NCBI GenBank assembly: GCA_013076295.1
Contig: RQOL01000531.1
Coordinates: 2,108,001-2,172,000 of the forward strand
From: Sanderia malayensis
Lineage: Eukaryota > Cnidaria > Scyphozoa > Semaeostomeae > Pelagiidae
Length of the DNA stretch: 64,000 nucleotides
Direction: 5' to 3'
This document shows, one piece after another, positions 1 through 14,400 of the stretch. Each line of letters starts with the position of its first letter. Position 1 is the first letter of the stretch. Position numbers and translations under genes: made by a program. The notes below the pieces were generated by a model. That model made no database searches. It had not been told where the DNA came from and saw only the letters and a list, made by a program, of their open reading frames with translations.

Positions 1-506
1 TATGTATGCTCAAATTAAAGGTAAGTGACATGGTTTTGACATTCCACAAGCTTACTGAAATATTAGCTGATGCGACACGGGATTTTACTGAAGTATTCCA
101 GAACTTTACCAAAATCTGAACTTTCAACTTATGTAACACCACACGGTTTTGCTTGCTAAAGGTTCCACAACGAAGAAAATAAAATCTGAAATATTATTTT
201 CAGCCTAAGTGACTTTAAATATGTAAAGAATATCAGACCGCTTCAATTCTTTGAATTGATTTACTTCATATTGATTTATAAGGGATAGGTATAGGTATAG
301 GTATAGGTATAGGTATAATAAAAGTGATTTGCCTGCCACCACTGCGTTTCCTTTTGCATTGGAGAAGTCTTGTATTAGCTAATATTTCAGTAAGCTTTTG
401 GGATATCAAAACCCTGTCACTTTCCTTGAATTGGAGCATACATATCATCTAGTACATCCAAAAGTATTTATTTTTACGTTTTTTTGTAATTCAATAAATT
501 TAGGCC
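1..506. mobile_element. Inverted-repeat MITE, copy 1 (GGCCTAAATT family), cut by the window edge
   Basis: The first 460 bases read as a hairpin-like repeat. The left arm (about 5-70, containing AATTAAAGGTAAGTGACA) recurs in reverse complement at about 385-440. The right end, 461-506, finishes in AATAAATTTAGGCC. A second, shorter copy lies at 40259-40592 and shows both ends, so this copy starts before the window. It carries an internal hexamer microsatellite (GGTATA)n at about 285-316. No coding capacity is seen, so it is most likely a non-autonomous DNA transposon. The superfamily was not determined. Confidence 0.7.
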
Positions 507-650
507 CGGTCCATTCTTTGCCCGTCGCATAGATTGACGTGACACTTTCTACGTGATATCTTCCACGAGGCTGCTTCTATACCCAATGAATAAAAAGATA
601 TTTCTGTTTGGACTAATGGAGTGATAATGGTTGAATTTTTTCTATTCTAG

Positions 651-823
651 ACATTAAGATTCAATCGGAGACCCACGATAGTACCGAAGATGCCTACGCT
701 GCTATGAAATTATTCTTCAAATATCAAGAGATCCTGAACACATCAGGCGAAGAACAATTTGAACGTGAATTGGAAGTGCTTTATGACACTGGCAGGCAGT
801 TGAATTGGCAAATTCCTGATTAG
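651..823 (+). CDS. PAN2: PAN2 deadenylase catalytic subunit, last coding exon (partial)
   Basis: This is the 3' terminal exon of PAN2, the catalytic subunit of the PAN2-PAN3 complex that starts poly(A) shortening of cytoplasmic mRNA. The acceptor is TTCTAG at 645-650 and the exon enters with two bases (phase 1). The 56 residues contain KIQSETHDSTEDAYAAMKLF, matching the end of the PAN2 DEDD exonuclease domain, where the HDS.EDA segment holds the last catalytic aspartate. The protein ends QLNWQIPD at a TAG. Upstream exons are outside the window or lost in the MITE-rich left edge. Animal PAN2 usually has a longer tail after this point; here it stops right after the domain. Confidence 0.85.
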
Positions 824-1248
824 CATTTCTGACTAATTGGATATTTATGTGGTTTTATAACTGCAAGAACACTGTGAATAGCGTCACATGGAATTTATTG
901 CTTTTGTTTTTTGCTATTTATTTTGTAAAGAGTAGATGGTAAAACATAATTTGTTGAAATCTAAAAGAGGAGAAGTGCTGATGAATAGAAATTGCATTTT
1001 ATTTATTTTTTTGAACAAAAGGTTTTAAAATAAACCAACTATCGGAGAGGGCTGATACCCAAATCTGTATGATTTTTGTTGTTGTCACACTGCATTATCT
1101 CTCGCCTCGCTTAATTTTTGAATTTTTATCCAGTGTTTCAGATCGAGGCTTGTTTTCATTTTGTCGATCTTGCTTGCTGGGCCTAAATTGTCTGTAAACG
1201 TGAGAAGGTCGAATAAATATTTCTTGAAATTTATCTATTGCATCCAAC
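824..1248. other. Intergenic, PAN2 3' UTR and SNRPG upstream region
   Basis: No coding signal is seen. The left part should be the PAN2 3' UTR and the right part the SNRPG promoter and 5' UTR. Both genes are on the + strand. Confidence 0.5.
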
Positions 1249-1856
1249 ATGAGTAAAGCCCACCCACCCGAGTTGAAAAAGTAAGTAATACCTACATTTA
1301 TTTTTAATCAGTTAAGATAAGTATTTTTATATCAAACATGATTATGTGAGATTGTGAGAAGTTTGAATATGTGCCAAGAGACACTGTTTATAAAAGTTTG
1401 CCAGACTAGGCTGCTTTTGCAAAAAACTTGATGTCTAATTTCGTATTATTATCTTTTCATTTTAGATATATGGATAAAAAACTAAACTGTAAGTTGAATT
1501 AATATCTGCACCATTTAGTGACAATCATTTTTTAATTTTCTAGGCCTATTTTTCTTTTCTTCAACCTAATTTCTCGGTATTCTCTTGTTTTCAGTGAAGT
1601 TAAACGGTAATAGACAACTTCAAGGAATATTACGTGGGTTTGATCCATTTATGAATCTTGTTCTGGATGAAGCTGTAGAACAAGTGTCATCTGGTGAACA
1701 CAATAACGTTGGAATGGTGGTAAGTTTAAACTCAAACTTTGTAAACGGTTCGAGCTTGATTTTGTTTTATTGTTCAATGAGAAATTTGTGTCCTTTTTAT
1801 TGTAGGTGATTAGAGGAAATAGTGTTGTTTTGATGGAAGCGCTTGATAGGATATGA
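1249..1856 (+). CDS. SNRPG: Small nuclear ribonucleoprotein G (Sm core protein)
   Basis: Four exons (1249-1280, 1466-1488, 1595-1719, 1806-1856) join in frame to give 76 residues, exactly the usual SNRPG length. The product starts [20 protein letters not shown] and contains the Sm1 motif [19 protein letters not shown] and the Sm2 motif [14 protein letters not shown]. SmG is one of seven Sm proteins that ring the Sm site of U1, U2, U4 and U5 snRNAs in the spliceosome. Exon 2 is only 23 nt. The start is the only ATG placing the conserved N-terminus in frame. An AATAAA lies shortly after the stop, near 1886. Confidence 0.97.
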
Positions 1857-2407
1857 CAGGGTATTAGCAGCACCCGTTCATTGTAAATAAATCTATTCCT
1901 TTGGGGGAGTTGTACAAGATGTTGTTTTACAAGTTCATCAGTCAGCTAATGTCAAGCGATGATAAACTCACAAAGCACAGAGAAAACTTTTACATTTTAT
2001 GGCAAAGAAACTAAATGTCCTAAAATTTATGGTACCAAACAATTGTGGTGAAGACCTTGAACTTTTTAGTATAGATTTGTCTTGTTTACTTGCTTTCAGT
2101 AATTGTCTAACTTAGCACAAACATTTATTATTAAGATCTGGTAGTAATAAGTACAGGGCATGCATAAATTTGATATTAAATAGCTTTGTCATTTTATCTA
2201 TGTGTATGTCTATGCAAGTGCCCAACTCATAGACTTCATACCCATGAATTATTGATAAATCACTGCGAAGTGCTTTATTAATGGTAGCAACGAAGGAGCT
2301 CAGAAAACTTTGCAAAGGTGGGTGATACTGATTATGCGTAAATTGCTTTTCTTCCTCCAATTAAAATAATGGCTTCACTTCTTTCTGGAAGTTAGCTGCA
2401 ATCGAAG
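1857..2407. other. Intergenic between SNRPG and the membrane-protein gene
   Basis: SNRPG 3' UTR followed by AT-rich sequence leading to the signal-peptide exon at 2408. No further gene or clear repeat was recognised. Confidence 0.5.
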
Positions 2408-5400
2408 ATGTTATTACGTTATTATTTACTTGTGATATTAACGTTTTTCTGTAAATTTTGGTATTTGAATGGTGCGCTGGTGAATGAGGTACGCATATTT
2501 TATTTTGCTAGCTGAATTAATGAATGAATTAACTCTGTAACAGTTTATTGTTGTAATTACCTTGGTAACCCAATGCCTAGGCTTGGCTTGTGTCGCAGCT
2601 CTGAGTCACGAATTCCTATGAACACCCGTTAAATTGATAATGGAGGGAGATTTGTTTTTTTAATATGTTGTTACCTTCTATCTTTTCACTTCCTGGAATT
2701 TGGGGGAGGGGCTGTGAGACAGGAGAAAAACATTCTGCTTCCGCAACAACAAGGGGGAGTGGCAACGGCAACCTCAATAATTTTATTAATTACCAACGCC
2801 ACATAATTAAAACCAATATTTTTTTATGTTTCTAGATCATATCATATAATAATGTTTATATACCACTTCTTCTTAATAAAGTAAACTGTTTGCTTTTCAT
2901 AGACTTTGTCTTCAGATGTTGTTTTGTCTGTTTCTTCAAATGAAACTTCCCGCCAGCTCTCCTCGTCTGAGTTCTTTGAGCTGAATTTCACGATAGCAAG
3001 AAAGAACAGCACAGTTGATGTGCAGAATGTATCCATTGATATTAGATTTCCTGCCAATGAACTTCAAGTTATTGATGGCAAAGAGATTGGGGGATTTGAT
3101 GAAACACTGATTAATTCAAACAGGCAAGTAACTATTGTTTGAAATTTGGAATTAATATGATGATCAACCTTTGAAGAGAAAATATTTTGATTTGTTAAGC
3201 CAGGAGTTTATTAGAAGGAGTTGATTACAGGGAAGACACTGATAGACAATATTTAAAAATCTTTATATGGGATGAATAAGATGATAAGTACAGCTGTTGA
3301 TGAAGACACATATCTCAGTTTGCTTCTTACACACATTCATAATGGCAAGATTCCATGCTGTGTTTGTGCTAAATTGTACAATGCTAGTTGAATATTTTGC
3401 TTTTTCTGATAGTCTGATCTTCAACGCAACCCACCTGCAATGGATTGTCAGTGAAATACGTATTGGGAACACATTGAAATTAGCAATTGTGGCCAGAGCT
3501 GCCAGCTCGCTTGCTCTTAACAGAGTAATAACAGTAACATATACACTACAGTATTATACATCTGCTGTTAGTAATGAATCATTGTTTAGAAGCTACTCAT
3601 ATTCCAAGGTAAGAGCCTTTGTGGCGTTATTTCTCAAAAAGCAATTGAAGTTGAAAAAGTTGAAGCCTTGTGTGAACATTATTTTATCATTCAAGTGTAT
3701 TGTTTGTTTTAGATTTTTTATTCACAAAGCAAGCAACCATTCTTGAACACCAGTGTTGATCTCTCACCGACTATTATCCAAGGAACAGACCTTATCAATG
3801 GTACAATTGTTGTTATTAACCATGACACAAATTCCATTGCATATGATATTGTTTTGGAAGCATATTCAACAAACATCAACGTCAGTGCAATAAACTGCAA
3901 CACAAGCCAAAGTACTGCCAATGCAACCAATGCGAAGAATACGATTACTAATGCTGCAAGCATTGCTCAACTTCAGCCCGGCAGTTCTGATGTTTGTTCC
4001 CTAGTCGGCACTATTCAAAGGAATATTCTACCTGGACAAAAAATTGCATGCAATGTAACATTGCGATATTATCATCAGGAAAAGTCATCAAATTTATACC
4101 CACTGAAGGATAATGTTGTCAAATACGTTGATGTGATGCAAGTCAAAGGTGGACTTATTGCTTCACTGAATGCAAGCAGAATGATGGCTGGAGATGTTTT
4201 TAACTTGACTGTGGAAATGGACATACCAAATAGCATATCTCTGTTGGTTGCAAGAATTTTGCTGCCAGTTTCTCCAGTGCAGAGTGCAAGAAGAAAACGC
4301 CGAAGCACAGTTGGGTTAGTGATTTAGTCTATATCTTTTCAAGCTACTGCTGTTGTTGTGAAGTTATTACTGAATCTGAAATCTGTTCTTGTTTGTGTGT
4401 AAAGTAATATTAATATCAAGAAATAGAAGCTACAACAAACTTAAGTCATAACGTGATTATATTTTCTTTCATGAACATGATTATACCATAATGAAATTAG
4501 TTTATCATGTCATAAACAGGAGCTTTTTACAACTGTAGCGTTTTGAAAGAGACTTTTGATGGTACGAGAAGCATCTCTGGAAACGTCGCACTCATTAACG
4601 CTCCTTTTCATTACGTGATAAACTAATCTCATTATAGTATTTTCGCTATATCCTTTATTTCAGCAACATATCATATACCACTCAACCATTTGTTAAAGTT
4701 TCTCAGTCATCAGCCCTTGTATACACAACTGGCACTGCTATCAAGCTTTCCACCACGCCCAATCTACGCGTTATTGATAACAGAACAGTCAGTGTGGACT
4801 TTGGACTTGTCGACAGCAGAAGAGAAGGGGGCAGTGTGGTGAATTCGAATGCTTCGACTGTCTCGTTCACTGTTTTGTTGCAAGTCGCAAACGACCCAGT
4901 CCTTTTGAGTGGAACGAGTTCCTTGATTACAGTCGATTTTGGGAACAGCAACGCAAGTTTACCAATATTTATTGTTGGTCCAATAGTAAAGCCTTTATTG
5001 ACGATCAGTAAATATGTGCAGGTATGAAGTGACATTTACAGGCATGAAGTATGGTTAACTTTCTTCTTTGCTTCTCTCTATTAATTTAAGGTTATGCGAC
5101 AGCTTTTGTAGAGAATTCTGTCGCTATGTTCAAAAGAGTCATATACAATTGAACCTTGATTCCATCCATAACATAGCAATCTCTTTTCGTATGTATAGAG
5201 AGCACCTATAGCATAACAACCTCTTTTCGTATGCATAGTGAGCACCTATGTTCAATAAGCAAGCGAAACATTACTTGGGATTTTTTCATAGTACCATGAA
5301 ACTTATAGATTTAACGAACTAACCATGTCCACCGGGCTACGATTTACTCTCAGTGTAAAGAATTCCTGATATAGCAAATATTTTGTAGTCTTTTTTAAAA

Positions 5401-8400
5401 GTTTATTGCATCAGATCTTACCTTCATCGCATCTGATACCTGAATTTTATTGCATGTAAAGTTGTATATAACATTTGTATTAATACTAAGTGTAGTCTCG
5501 TTGATTTTTGCAGGTTACAGACGCCACTGCAGTTTCTCCAATGATGAGATTTACAGTTGTCGTGCGACACGAGAACTCCTCTACTGTGGATGCAGATAAA
5601 ATAACAATTACTGACATTGTGCACAGTGTTTTAATGCATGCCCGTTTTGCTACACCAAACGGAGCTGTCACTGTTACACCAATCAGCTATCCAACTCGTG
5701 GTTACGTCATCACGGCTAACATAGATCGACTAAAAGGTAAGCGAGCCAAGCTTGAACGATCTTCATTCCCAATATCCATGGCCAATCAACTGCTTTAAAA
5801 CTTTTGTAAATCAATTAAAAGTAGGAATAAGGAATTTGTTTGAGTCAACGAAGCTTCGAATTATCGAAACTTAAACCCATGACGTGTATAATATAAGTCG
5901 AGTGAACATTGGAGGGGTGAGAAAAATGCTTTAATGATCGATGAATTTGAGTTAAACGGTAGTGAACGTAAGTGAGCTAATCGTCTCAGGATTTGTCTCT
6001 GGGTATGTGAAGTCAGTTTGCTGCTTTCTTAAACTCAGCACTATAGATTTAACACTCTTACTTAGGTGGTATGGTTTCTATAGGTTTGACATACGTAATT
6101 GATTGGGTTCTGGATAAAAGGCCCCTAACAGTGTTGTGGCTCTGATTTGTTACCCTACTGCAGCACCACTTCAATGTGTGCAATTATTCTTCTATTTGAC
6201 TGCGTGTTTTCAGTTTCAGGAACTGCAACACTTGTATATGAAGCTGCATTTTTTGTTGGTACCCAGGTAACTAATGGTTTCACCCCCCCCCTCTTTCTTA
6301 GCTCTTGCTGCACAGAAAGATCCCGTATGTAAGAATCTGCCGCATCTAGCATGTTGCTCAAGCACAGTTGACTATTGTTTCTTCTATTGTTCAAGCACAA
6401 TGGACTATTGTTTCTTCTATTGTTTTGAGCAGAAACATCAGCCTGGGTGTTCTTAATCTATTGCTTCTTAGCTATTTGTGGGCTTTAACTGCATGCCCCG
6501 ATCAAGCTCTCGCAACAGTGTTTCGACGATGCGTTTCCTTTCCACGTCAGATACTATAATATGCCACAAGGATGCTTGGATTTGGACTGTATATTAATTA
6601 ATACCACATGATGTGTCTTTGTCGCTTTGCAGATAAGCCAGGCGAAATGGAAAGCATCCTTGACCTGGAAGAGTTCACAGGTAACTCATCGGTACGAGGT
6701 TGCCAAATTGCAACCTCGTACCCATTTTGATTATCCGCTAGATAGAAGAAACAATTATAGTACTGCGGCTCTCTCTACATTGCCACGTAAAAGTATGCTG
6801 ATGTTTGATTTAATATAACAATGAATTTTTGTTTTATGTTCTGCAGGTGAACAGTCCTGTATTTGGGCCAATTCATAGCCAGGAATCCTGTCTGTCAACA
6901 GTGCGTAAAGTTATAACCAAGGTGGGTTTATCTCCACATGCCATATCAGATAGACAGCTTATGTTAGATGTAGCGATATAGCATAACATAGACTCTAGAT
7001 AATGTAAAATTACTTGCGTGTGTTGTATTCACTATTTTATATGTTTACATAATGATATGATAATATATTGATGCAGTTATTGGTATGGAATAACATGAAT
7101 AGGTAGGAATTGGTGTGCATTTATTCTACGGAATAGCAGTGACTATTAAATAATGCCATGTATTGTATTTATTTTTTAGACTAAAACAAACTATGACATG
7201 GTTGCGCTGGGTGTGATTTTGGGGATACTTTTGGAGTTCTGACTGCTTTGATTGTCATATTCTGTTGCAGAAAGACGAGGGTAGCGAAGAAAGTATGTAT
7301 CCGAGTTTATTTATTTTCCTGATCTCTTTCATTATTTCTATAGCAATGATGGTGCGTGAGAGACTTTTGAATTTGATTGATACACCTATTGTTTATTTTT
7401 GCAAATGATTGACATGACGACCGAGTCGGGAAAAGCTTAGACAAGTGGACTTGTGCAATTTTTTTTTTATTTCTTCCTTCTAGTTTGCGTTTCTCGACCT
7501 GCTACAAGTAGACGAAGCAAATGCAGACGAGACAGAACTAGACAAAGTTGGACAAGCAAGGAACATTACTATCCGGCGACAGTTCGTAGCAGATGGAGGA
7601 TGCTGGATATGCATGGCTGCCGCAAAATGCGACGATAATGCCGTCACAAGTCTTCGCTATCGGTAAACATACGCCCTAATAACTTTCCTGTCCTTGCCCT
7701 ATAACTCCGATGAACCTTTGCATGCTGTAACAGGTGTAATAGCTTTGTTGATTTGACGATGAAACTTTGTATCGATACTGTAGCTGGTGTAATAGCTTTC
7801 TTGATTTATTTTTTAGATTATCATTGGATGGTTTACTGAAAGCATACGAAGCAAGTTTTATGTTTTTGATTGATGGAATGTCGCAAATTACCATTCTTCT
7901 TGCGGCAAGAATAAAGTCCGCTAGGGATATCTCAATGGAAGCAGAAATGAAGGTACGAGATAGTTACAGTTCATTCAAGTGCTTTATGTTCTAAGCTTGC
8001 TATTTTAGATTATGGCAGATTGAAGTTCTGTTGGTTTATTATATAGACTGAATTTTAGCTAATCTTCCTAATATTATTTCTCCAGGCGCAACAAGCAGCC
8101 AGAAAGATGTTGGTTGAATATGAAAAAATACGAAAACCTCTTCAATATAAAACTGTTGTTTCTTCAACAACATTGAGTCAGCTTTGTCGCCAATATTTGG
8201 TAAGGAATATATTTTATAGACGAGTTAATGTGACTTGTTTATCATTTAATCTACTCATATAAAACCCATCCAAGTCTAGCAGAAGTTACAAATTTATACA
8301 TTAGGTCCCGCGCTATTTTAACTGCCTGATTTAGCCATGTTTAAGAATCTTTTTTCCCAATAGAAAGAGGAGTGCGAGCTGGTGCGCAGCAGCAAGGCGG

Positions 8401-11400
8401 AAGCTGCGAGGCTTTTTGAATCGATGCTGCCAAAGAAATTAAGCGAGGATAAAGAGAGAGAGCTGAGACGCGACTATGAAGAATTGAACAGATTTGTTAT
8501 GAACAAAGCGTACAGTTTAAGACAACAAATGTATATCAGTGTGAGACAAATGGATGTTTCAGGATTCGGCCAACACAAGATACTGGTAAGCAGACATTCT
8601 TGTTGTTTACCAGATAAACTCTTGAGTAATTCTTGTTTGTCATACATATTAATCATTGACTGTTAACAATTTAATTGAAGGCATGGTCTAATGACGTTGT
8701 GACATTATGGAGAACATGGTTATCAAAGAAGCTACTGAGAGAGATTGACATTATTGTAAGGTAGAACGTCTGCGAGAGTATTCATCTTCCATTTCTCACG
8801 AGCCATTGAGTCTCACTTGATATGCCCTTTGGTATACAATACCTGCTTATAGCAGCAGTAGAAGATAGAAGGTGGAATCATGCCTGGATTGCTTGTAGAG
8901 GATAGAATCACGACTGGATTCCCAAACTTGTATTACCCGTTCGTTCTATGAAACACGACTAGATCCTGAACTTGTACTATCAGTTTTTTTACTTTTCAGG
9001 AGGAGGACGATACAAGAGTCAGGTGCGACACTGCTTCGTGAACAAATCGCTGAACAAATGAAAACAGGAGAAACCAGTTTTCAAAACCAGCTTTCACAAA
9101 GGTTGACCATGCTGCAAAAGAATGTGAATGGCCAGAAAAATATCAATGTGTTCAATTTGATTGTAAGTGTCACTCAAAGGTGTTAAAATCCTGGCTCTTT
9201 CTGGATGTATAATAGGTATGATAACCCTAGAATGCAAGGTGACATAATTAAGATAGGCAAGACACATGCTATGCAAGATTAGATGGAAAAACAAATGTCT
9301 AATGATATTTCACTCCGCCTTGCGGAGCCAAAATTTACGAAGGAAGTCAATTAATGTTGCACTGCATTTAGTGGTTGATGGATACCACATTTCTTTGTGG
9401 CTCATTCTTCATAATTATATATTTCCATATTTCAGGCATCATCATATCATGTTTTCAATGTAATATCTACTCAAAATTTCTTTTTTTTTCAGGATAATAA
9501 AATGCGAGGAGATTTGAAATCATTGGAAGCTACAGTGATGAACCATGTTGGAAATTCCTCTAAAGGTATCTTTCGCCGCTACAGCCTATACCGTGTTTAA
9601 TAAGTGTGGCATTTTATAATTCTGTAGCAAATATTTCCATTTGCTATCCGCCACGGTAAAGGTCTTATTTGTCCGTTATTTTATATGTTTCTTGTCTCCC
9701 TTTGCTTCTAGATGCAATGTCATACATTACTCAAAGATGGCAAATTTTCTCGGAGAAAGTTAAAATCTACAAGGATAAAACCGATCAAACCCAAAATGAT
9801 GTACGTTTGTTTTATTTCTTCCTTATTTTCTTCTCTCCTTTCTTTCTTCCTTCCTTTCTTTTTTCATTTCCTTTTTTTCTTTTTTCCTTTTTCTTTCCTT
9901 TTTCTTTTTTCATTTTATTACATTACATTATTTCCTCTTTTTCCCTTTTTGTCCCATTCCAATTTGTTTCTTTTCATCTTTTATTTTGTTCTTTTTTTTG
10001 TCCTCTTTTCTTTCACCCCTCCCCCAGTTCTCTTCTTCTTTTTCTTTAGTTAAGTAGAATAATTGATAGTTTTATTGTAACTTATAATAATTAATAATTT
10101 ATTGAGCATTGTTTCCTCGTACCGTTCAACCGACCCATTTAATAAAGCTTCACCACAACCACACATGTTACACTCTTCACCCAAACTCATCTCTCCATAT
10201 AATGCTTACATGTAATACATACATGCACATCTCTTCAGGTTTTTACAGAGGTGCTAAGCATTGTCAAAGAACTCACAGTGACGCACCTCAAAGGAACGCT
10301 CGTACAGATCGAAGTGGCAATGATAAAGCAATTCAGTCAAGTAAAAGGAAATAAGACCGAACCAAGCAACCAAGATTTGAGTGACGAAGACGATGTCACC
10401 GCCAGCAGGTCAACAGGAGACGAAAGAGATGGGCTGAGTGCAATTCTCGAATGCATCGAAGATCTACAAGCAGATATATCTGGTGCTGAGAACGAAGGCG
10501 CTACTCTCATTGATAACTTTATCGACGAGGTTCAGGTGCGAACGTTGTTTTTTCGAGTAATCACTTGGTTATATTTTTGTGAGTTTATTAAAATATAATC
10601 AAGCGATCTTTTAAGTACAATTGATGCACAATTCACTGATAAAGTTAGTGGAGTGAAACGAAAAGTTTTCGAGACGTTGTTTATTTTATGCATGTTATTT
10701 GTGTTTCATCAATTGTATTAAGAATATCTAATGCTTATCAATGTGATATTTTAAAACATACGCGATATTTTGAAAACGCCACATGCCTGACCACGTTAAA
10801 AATATAGCAGAAGGAATAGCTTCATTTTTTTGTTGTATAGGAAATTACAAATTGATACTAGGAGGTTGAAATTTTTTTATTTTGAGGAGGGTTTTTTGCT
10901 GTTAAGGATGTTCTACCCAATCTTACCATAGAACTAAGTGATTTACATTTACCAGTACGATTATCAATAATGATATAATAATAACATAACAGCTGTTTTG
11001 TTTTAGGATGCAAGTGAAAGTATGAAGGCGATTGCTTCTGACGACGTCGATAATTTTGGCTGGAAAATGGAGGACAAGATCTCACAAAGCAAATTCAAGT
11101 TCAAGTAAGCTTTTCTCGCCTTAAACGCTGTTGCTGGTTAAAGCCAACCTTGTTTATTGTTTCGATTTATTTGTGTAATGTTTTTATTTGTTTCTTTTTA
11201 GGTCGTTGCTTTTTGCATTGAGAGATATGTCTGAGCATAAAGCCCAGACTGTTCTTCAAGAGTGGATGCAATGCTTGCAGAAAACATTGACAGAGATGTA
11301 AGTTGCTTCAAGCAAGTTTGATTAATGCCCCTTTTAACATCTAACCTGTTTGGTCTTAGTGTGTATCTTGGCTACACTGCAACCATACACGCATGCATGG

Positions 11401-14400
11401 CTTTCTTCGAAAGGCGAAGGATGTATACAAAGCTATATCATATAATAGGTGTTGTTTACACTGGAGTGAGGTGCTTGATGTGCAAAGTATGGAGTGTTCA
11501 CAGTAGCAGAAGAACAGACTGAATAGATCCACTGCGACTCTGGCAGACAGAATATAATTGTAGATTTTTGCTGTGTCTGACCAGTGCTTGTGCACGAAAC
11601 TCAGAATCACAGAGAATCTGTTTTGTCTTTCTCTGCCTCTGCTACTATGTAGTAAAGACTTTCGTGGTAGAGCATTCACCAAACATGCTATAGACCCACG
11701 TGTGTATATTGGACATTATGAATAATAGATGGCTGTTAAGTGATTGCCAGTGCGATTATTCATCATTTAATCTATTGTTTTCCTTGCAGCTATATTCGTG
11801 CGGATCTGAAACTTTTTGACGACCTAATTCAGTCCTCTAAAGATGATGAGAAATTGTCTACTGAACACACGGAGCAGGCTGTAAGCATTTCTGAATTTAA
11901 TTCTGATGCTGCCATTTGAGATCATTACCTTGCATGTGATGACTTCACACCATTTATCCGATTCTCAGACACATTACTTTTTATCGTTTCTTTTAAGGTG
12001 ATATTCTGGTTTAAGGACATCGAGTCTATTACTCGATCTGATTTTGAGAAAATTCGAGTCGCCTTTAAAGATTTTATCGGAAGTCGTAAAAAAGTAAGTA
12101 TCTGCAGTATTACTTGTACCATTCATTTTAGTGATCATCTTCTGCAACAATAAGTATTCTATTTTGTATAACGTCTAATGAACTATTCATGAGCTATCTA
12201 TTGAGTTAGCTATTATAATATTCCTTGAGTATAACCTTGTGTACTATCTAGTGAACCACCATCTACTGAACTAGTCCGCCATCTTGTAAACTGTCTTGTG
12301 TACTATCTAGTGAACCATCTACTGAACTAGTCTGCCATATGGTAAACTGTCTGGTGTACTATCTAGTGAACCATATATTGAACTACTCGTAGCAATATTG
12401 CATTACTCATCACCAATCTCTTTTGGTCAATGAGGAAGTTCATATGAAAATGACGTATGCCTATCCACTACCGTGTTTGACTACGCGTTCGTTTGATTAG
12501 AGCCCAAAGCTATAAAAGATACTTGATTTTTATTCCTAGCCAACGCATGATATGTTCATACTGTTATTGTTTTTAATTTTCAGATATTTGAGACCCTGTT
12601 TGATAATGGCGAGGGGGATGACTTCGAGATTGTAACCAAAGACTTTCTTTCTAAGGATATCGAGCAAGATTTTATCTACAATAATCAGGTAATTAGTTTT
12701 GAATATCTTCTGAGCAATAGTTTTTAACATCGCAAAAACTTCTAATTGAATTTTTATGCAAAGAAAGACAGCGCTACACGCTATTGCATATTTAACAGAA
12801 GCGAGTGTTGATAATTTTTATTTATTATTTTTCTGTATTTTTTTAGACATCATGCTTTTCGAAAGAATTCTTGATATGTCAACAGTTTCTTGCGTCTATG
12901 CTTCGCACCTTGGATGGCGAGCAATATTTATCAGACCCTGAAGTAAAAGACTGTTTCACCAGGTTAAAGAAGGTTAGCAGATACTTTTGATCATTTATGT
13001 TTCATTTGTCATTTGTAAGTTTTATCAAATAACAGCAAGTCTAGAATAGTTTCTGAGTAATTTGCTTCGTGTTTGCTTTATAACAGGCAGTGCTTTCGCT
13101 AACTAATGCAGAGCATATCGAAAAGGACAAAACAAATGATCTAACAAAAGAGGTATTTGTTTTTGGGATTTGTCAATTTATTACACTGCATAGGGGCGGA
13201 TAATTTCACTCGCTTTATAAAACGTCTACCACTGAAAGTACCTTGTTTGCTATTTAGAATATATCATTATAATTAGATTCATTTGATGTTTTGCTATTTC
13301 TTTCAGGGAGTTCTAGACCTTCTAAGTGATTTTGAGAGGTATTGCAACTCACAGCAAGTGCAAAGACAACCAGCAAGTGTATCAAGCATTGAAAATATGA
13401 TATTTGACGGAGAAGGTATGGCAGACAAGATTCACAAATCTGTAACTGCTAAAAGAAAGCAGAATGAATTGACGGATGTCCTGTACAAACTGCACTCAGA
13501 GGTACAGCTTCACAACATTTCTATCTAAGTTCTAGTGCTGCAAGCATTTATTGGAAGGGTATTTCAACGGCTCGATTTTGACATTTTTCTTGTGGAAAGA
13601 CCAGAAAAATCTGGTGGAAATACCTTTCTTAAAATTCCTCTTAGCTCTAAGCTTAGATGAATTTTGACTAACTTTGCAATATTGTGACAACTGTTTATTT
13701 ATTGCTGTAGGGATAAAAGAGGTTTGCGTTTAAATTACGAGTTTATATTCTAGAATTTGCGCACGCTGGCAAGTTTGATAAAATTGGACAAAATATCGCA
13801 AAAGGACCTGATGAAACTGGCAAGGATATTATGTATTAATATGTATGTTATTTCATTTATTTTCAAAATTTGACGTTTCTGATGGCTGATTCTTATGGCC
13901 AATGGTTGATATAATCGTTATTAGAATATCAAGCGATAGATGAATTTGCTTTCCTAGTTCCAAGAAAAGATTTGACAAGATAATGAACACATTGCATGGC
14001 ACTTCTGGCCAGCAGCAAGATTATCTGAAACAACTTTTACGGTATGTCGATTCCTGTAAGATAATGGAATGGCATTGATCGAAAAATTAATTTAACAAAG
14101 GAAGTTTTTTTCAGAGCGACACAGCTTTTTTCTGAACTCAGTGATATTACTTTTGACTCTATTTTCATTTTTCTAGGCATCAGCTAGAAGAAGAACTCCA
14201 TAGCTTAAGACCACAAGAACACGCAGATGAGATTCAGCAAGAAGCCAAAATTACGAAGAAGAAAAAAAAGTATGTTGCTAAAATGATTTCTTTTGAGCTC
14301 GGGAGTTTGTTTCTTGTTTTCTTTCGCATTTTAATCCCAACACACCAAAAGCTGCTCAATACAGCAATGTTTCTGCACACACAATGGGTAGTTAACAATA

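Noticed and set aside
9669..10053. Two overlapping open frames rich in Phe/Ser/Leu
   Set aside because: They translate an intronic polypyrimidine tract and the flanking exon in part; no independent gene.
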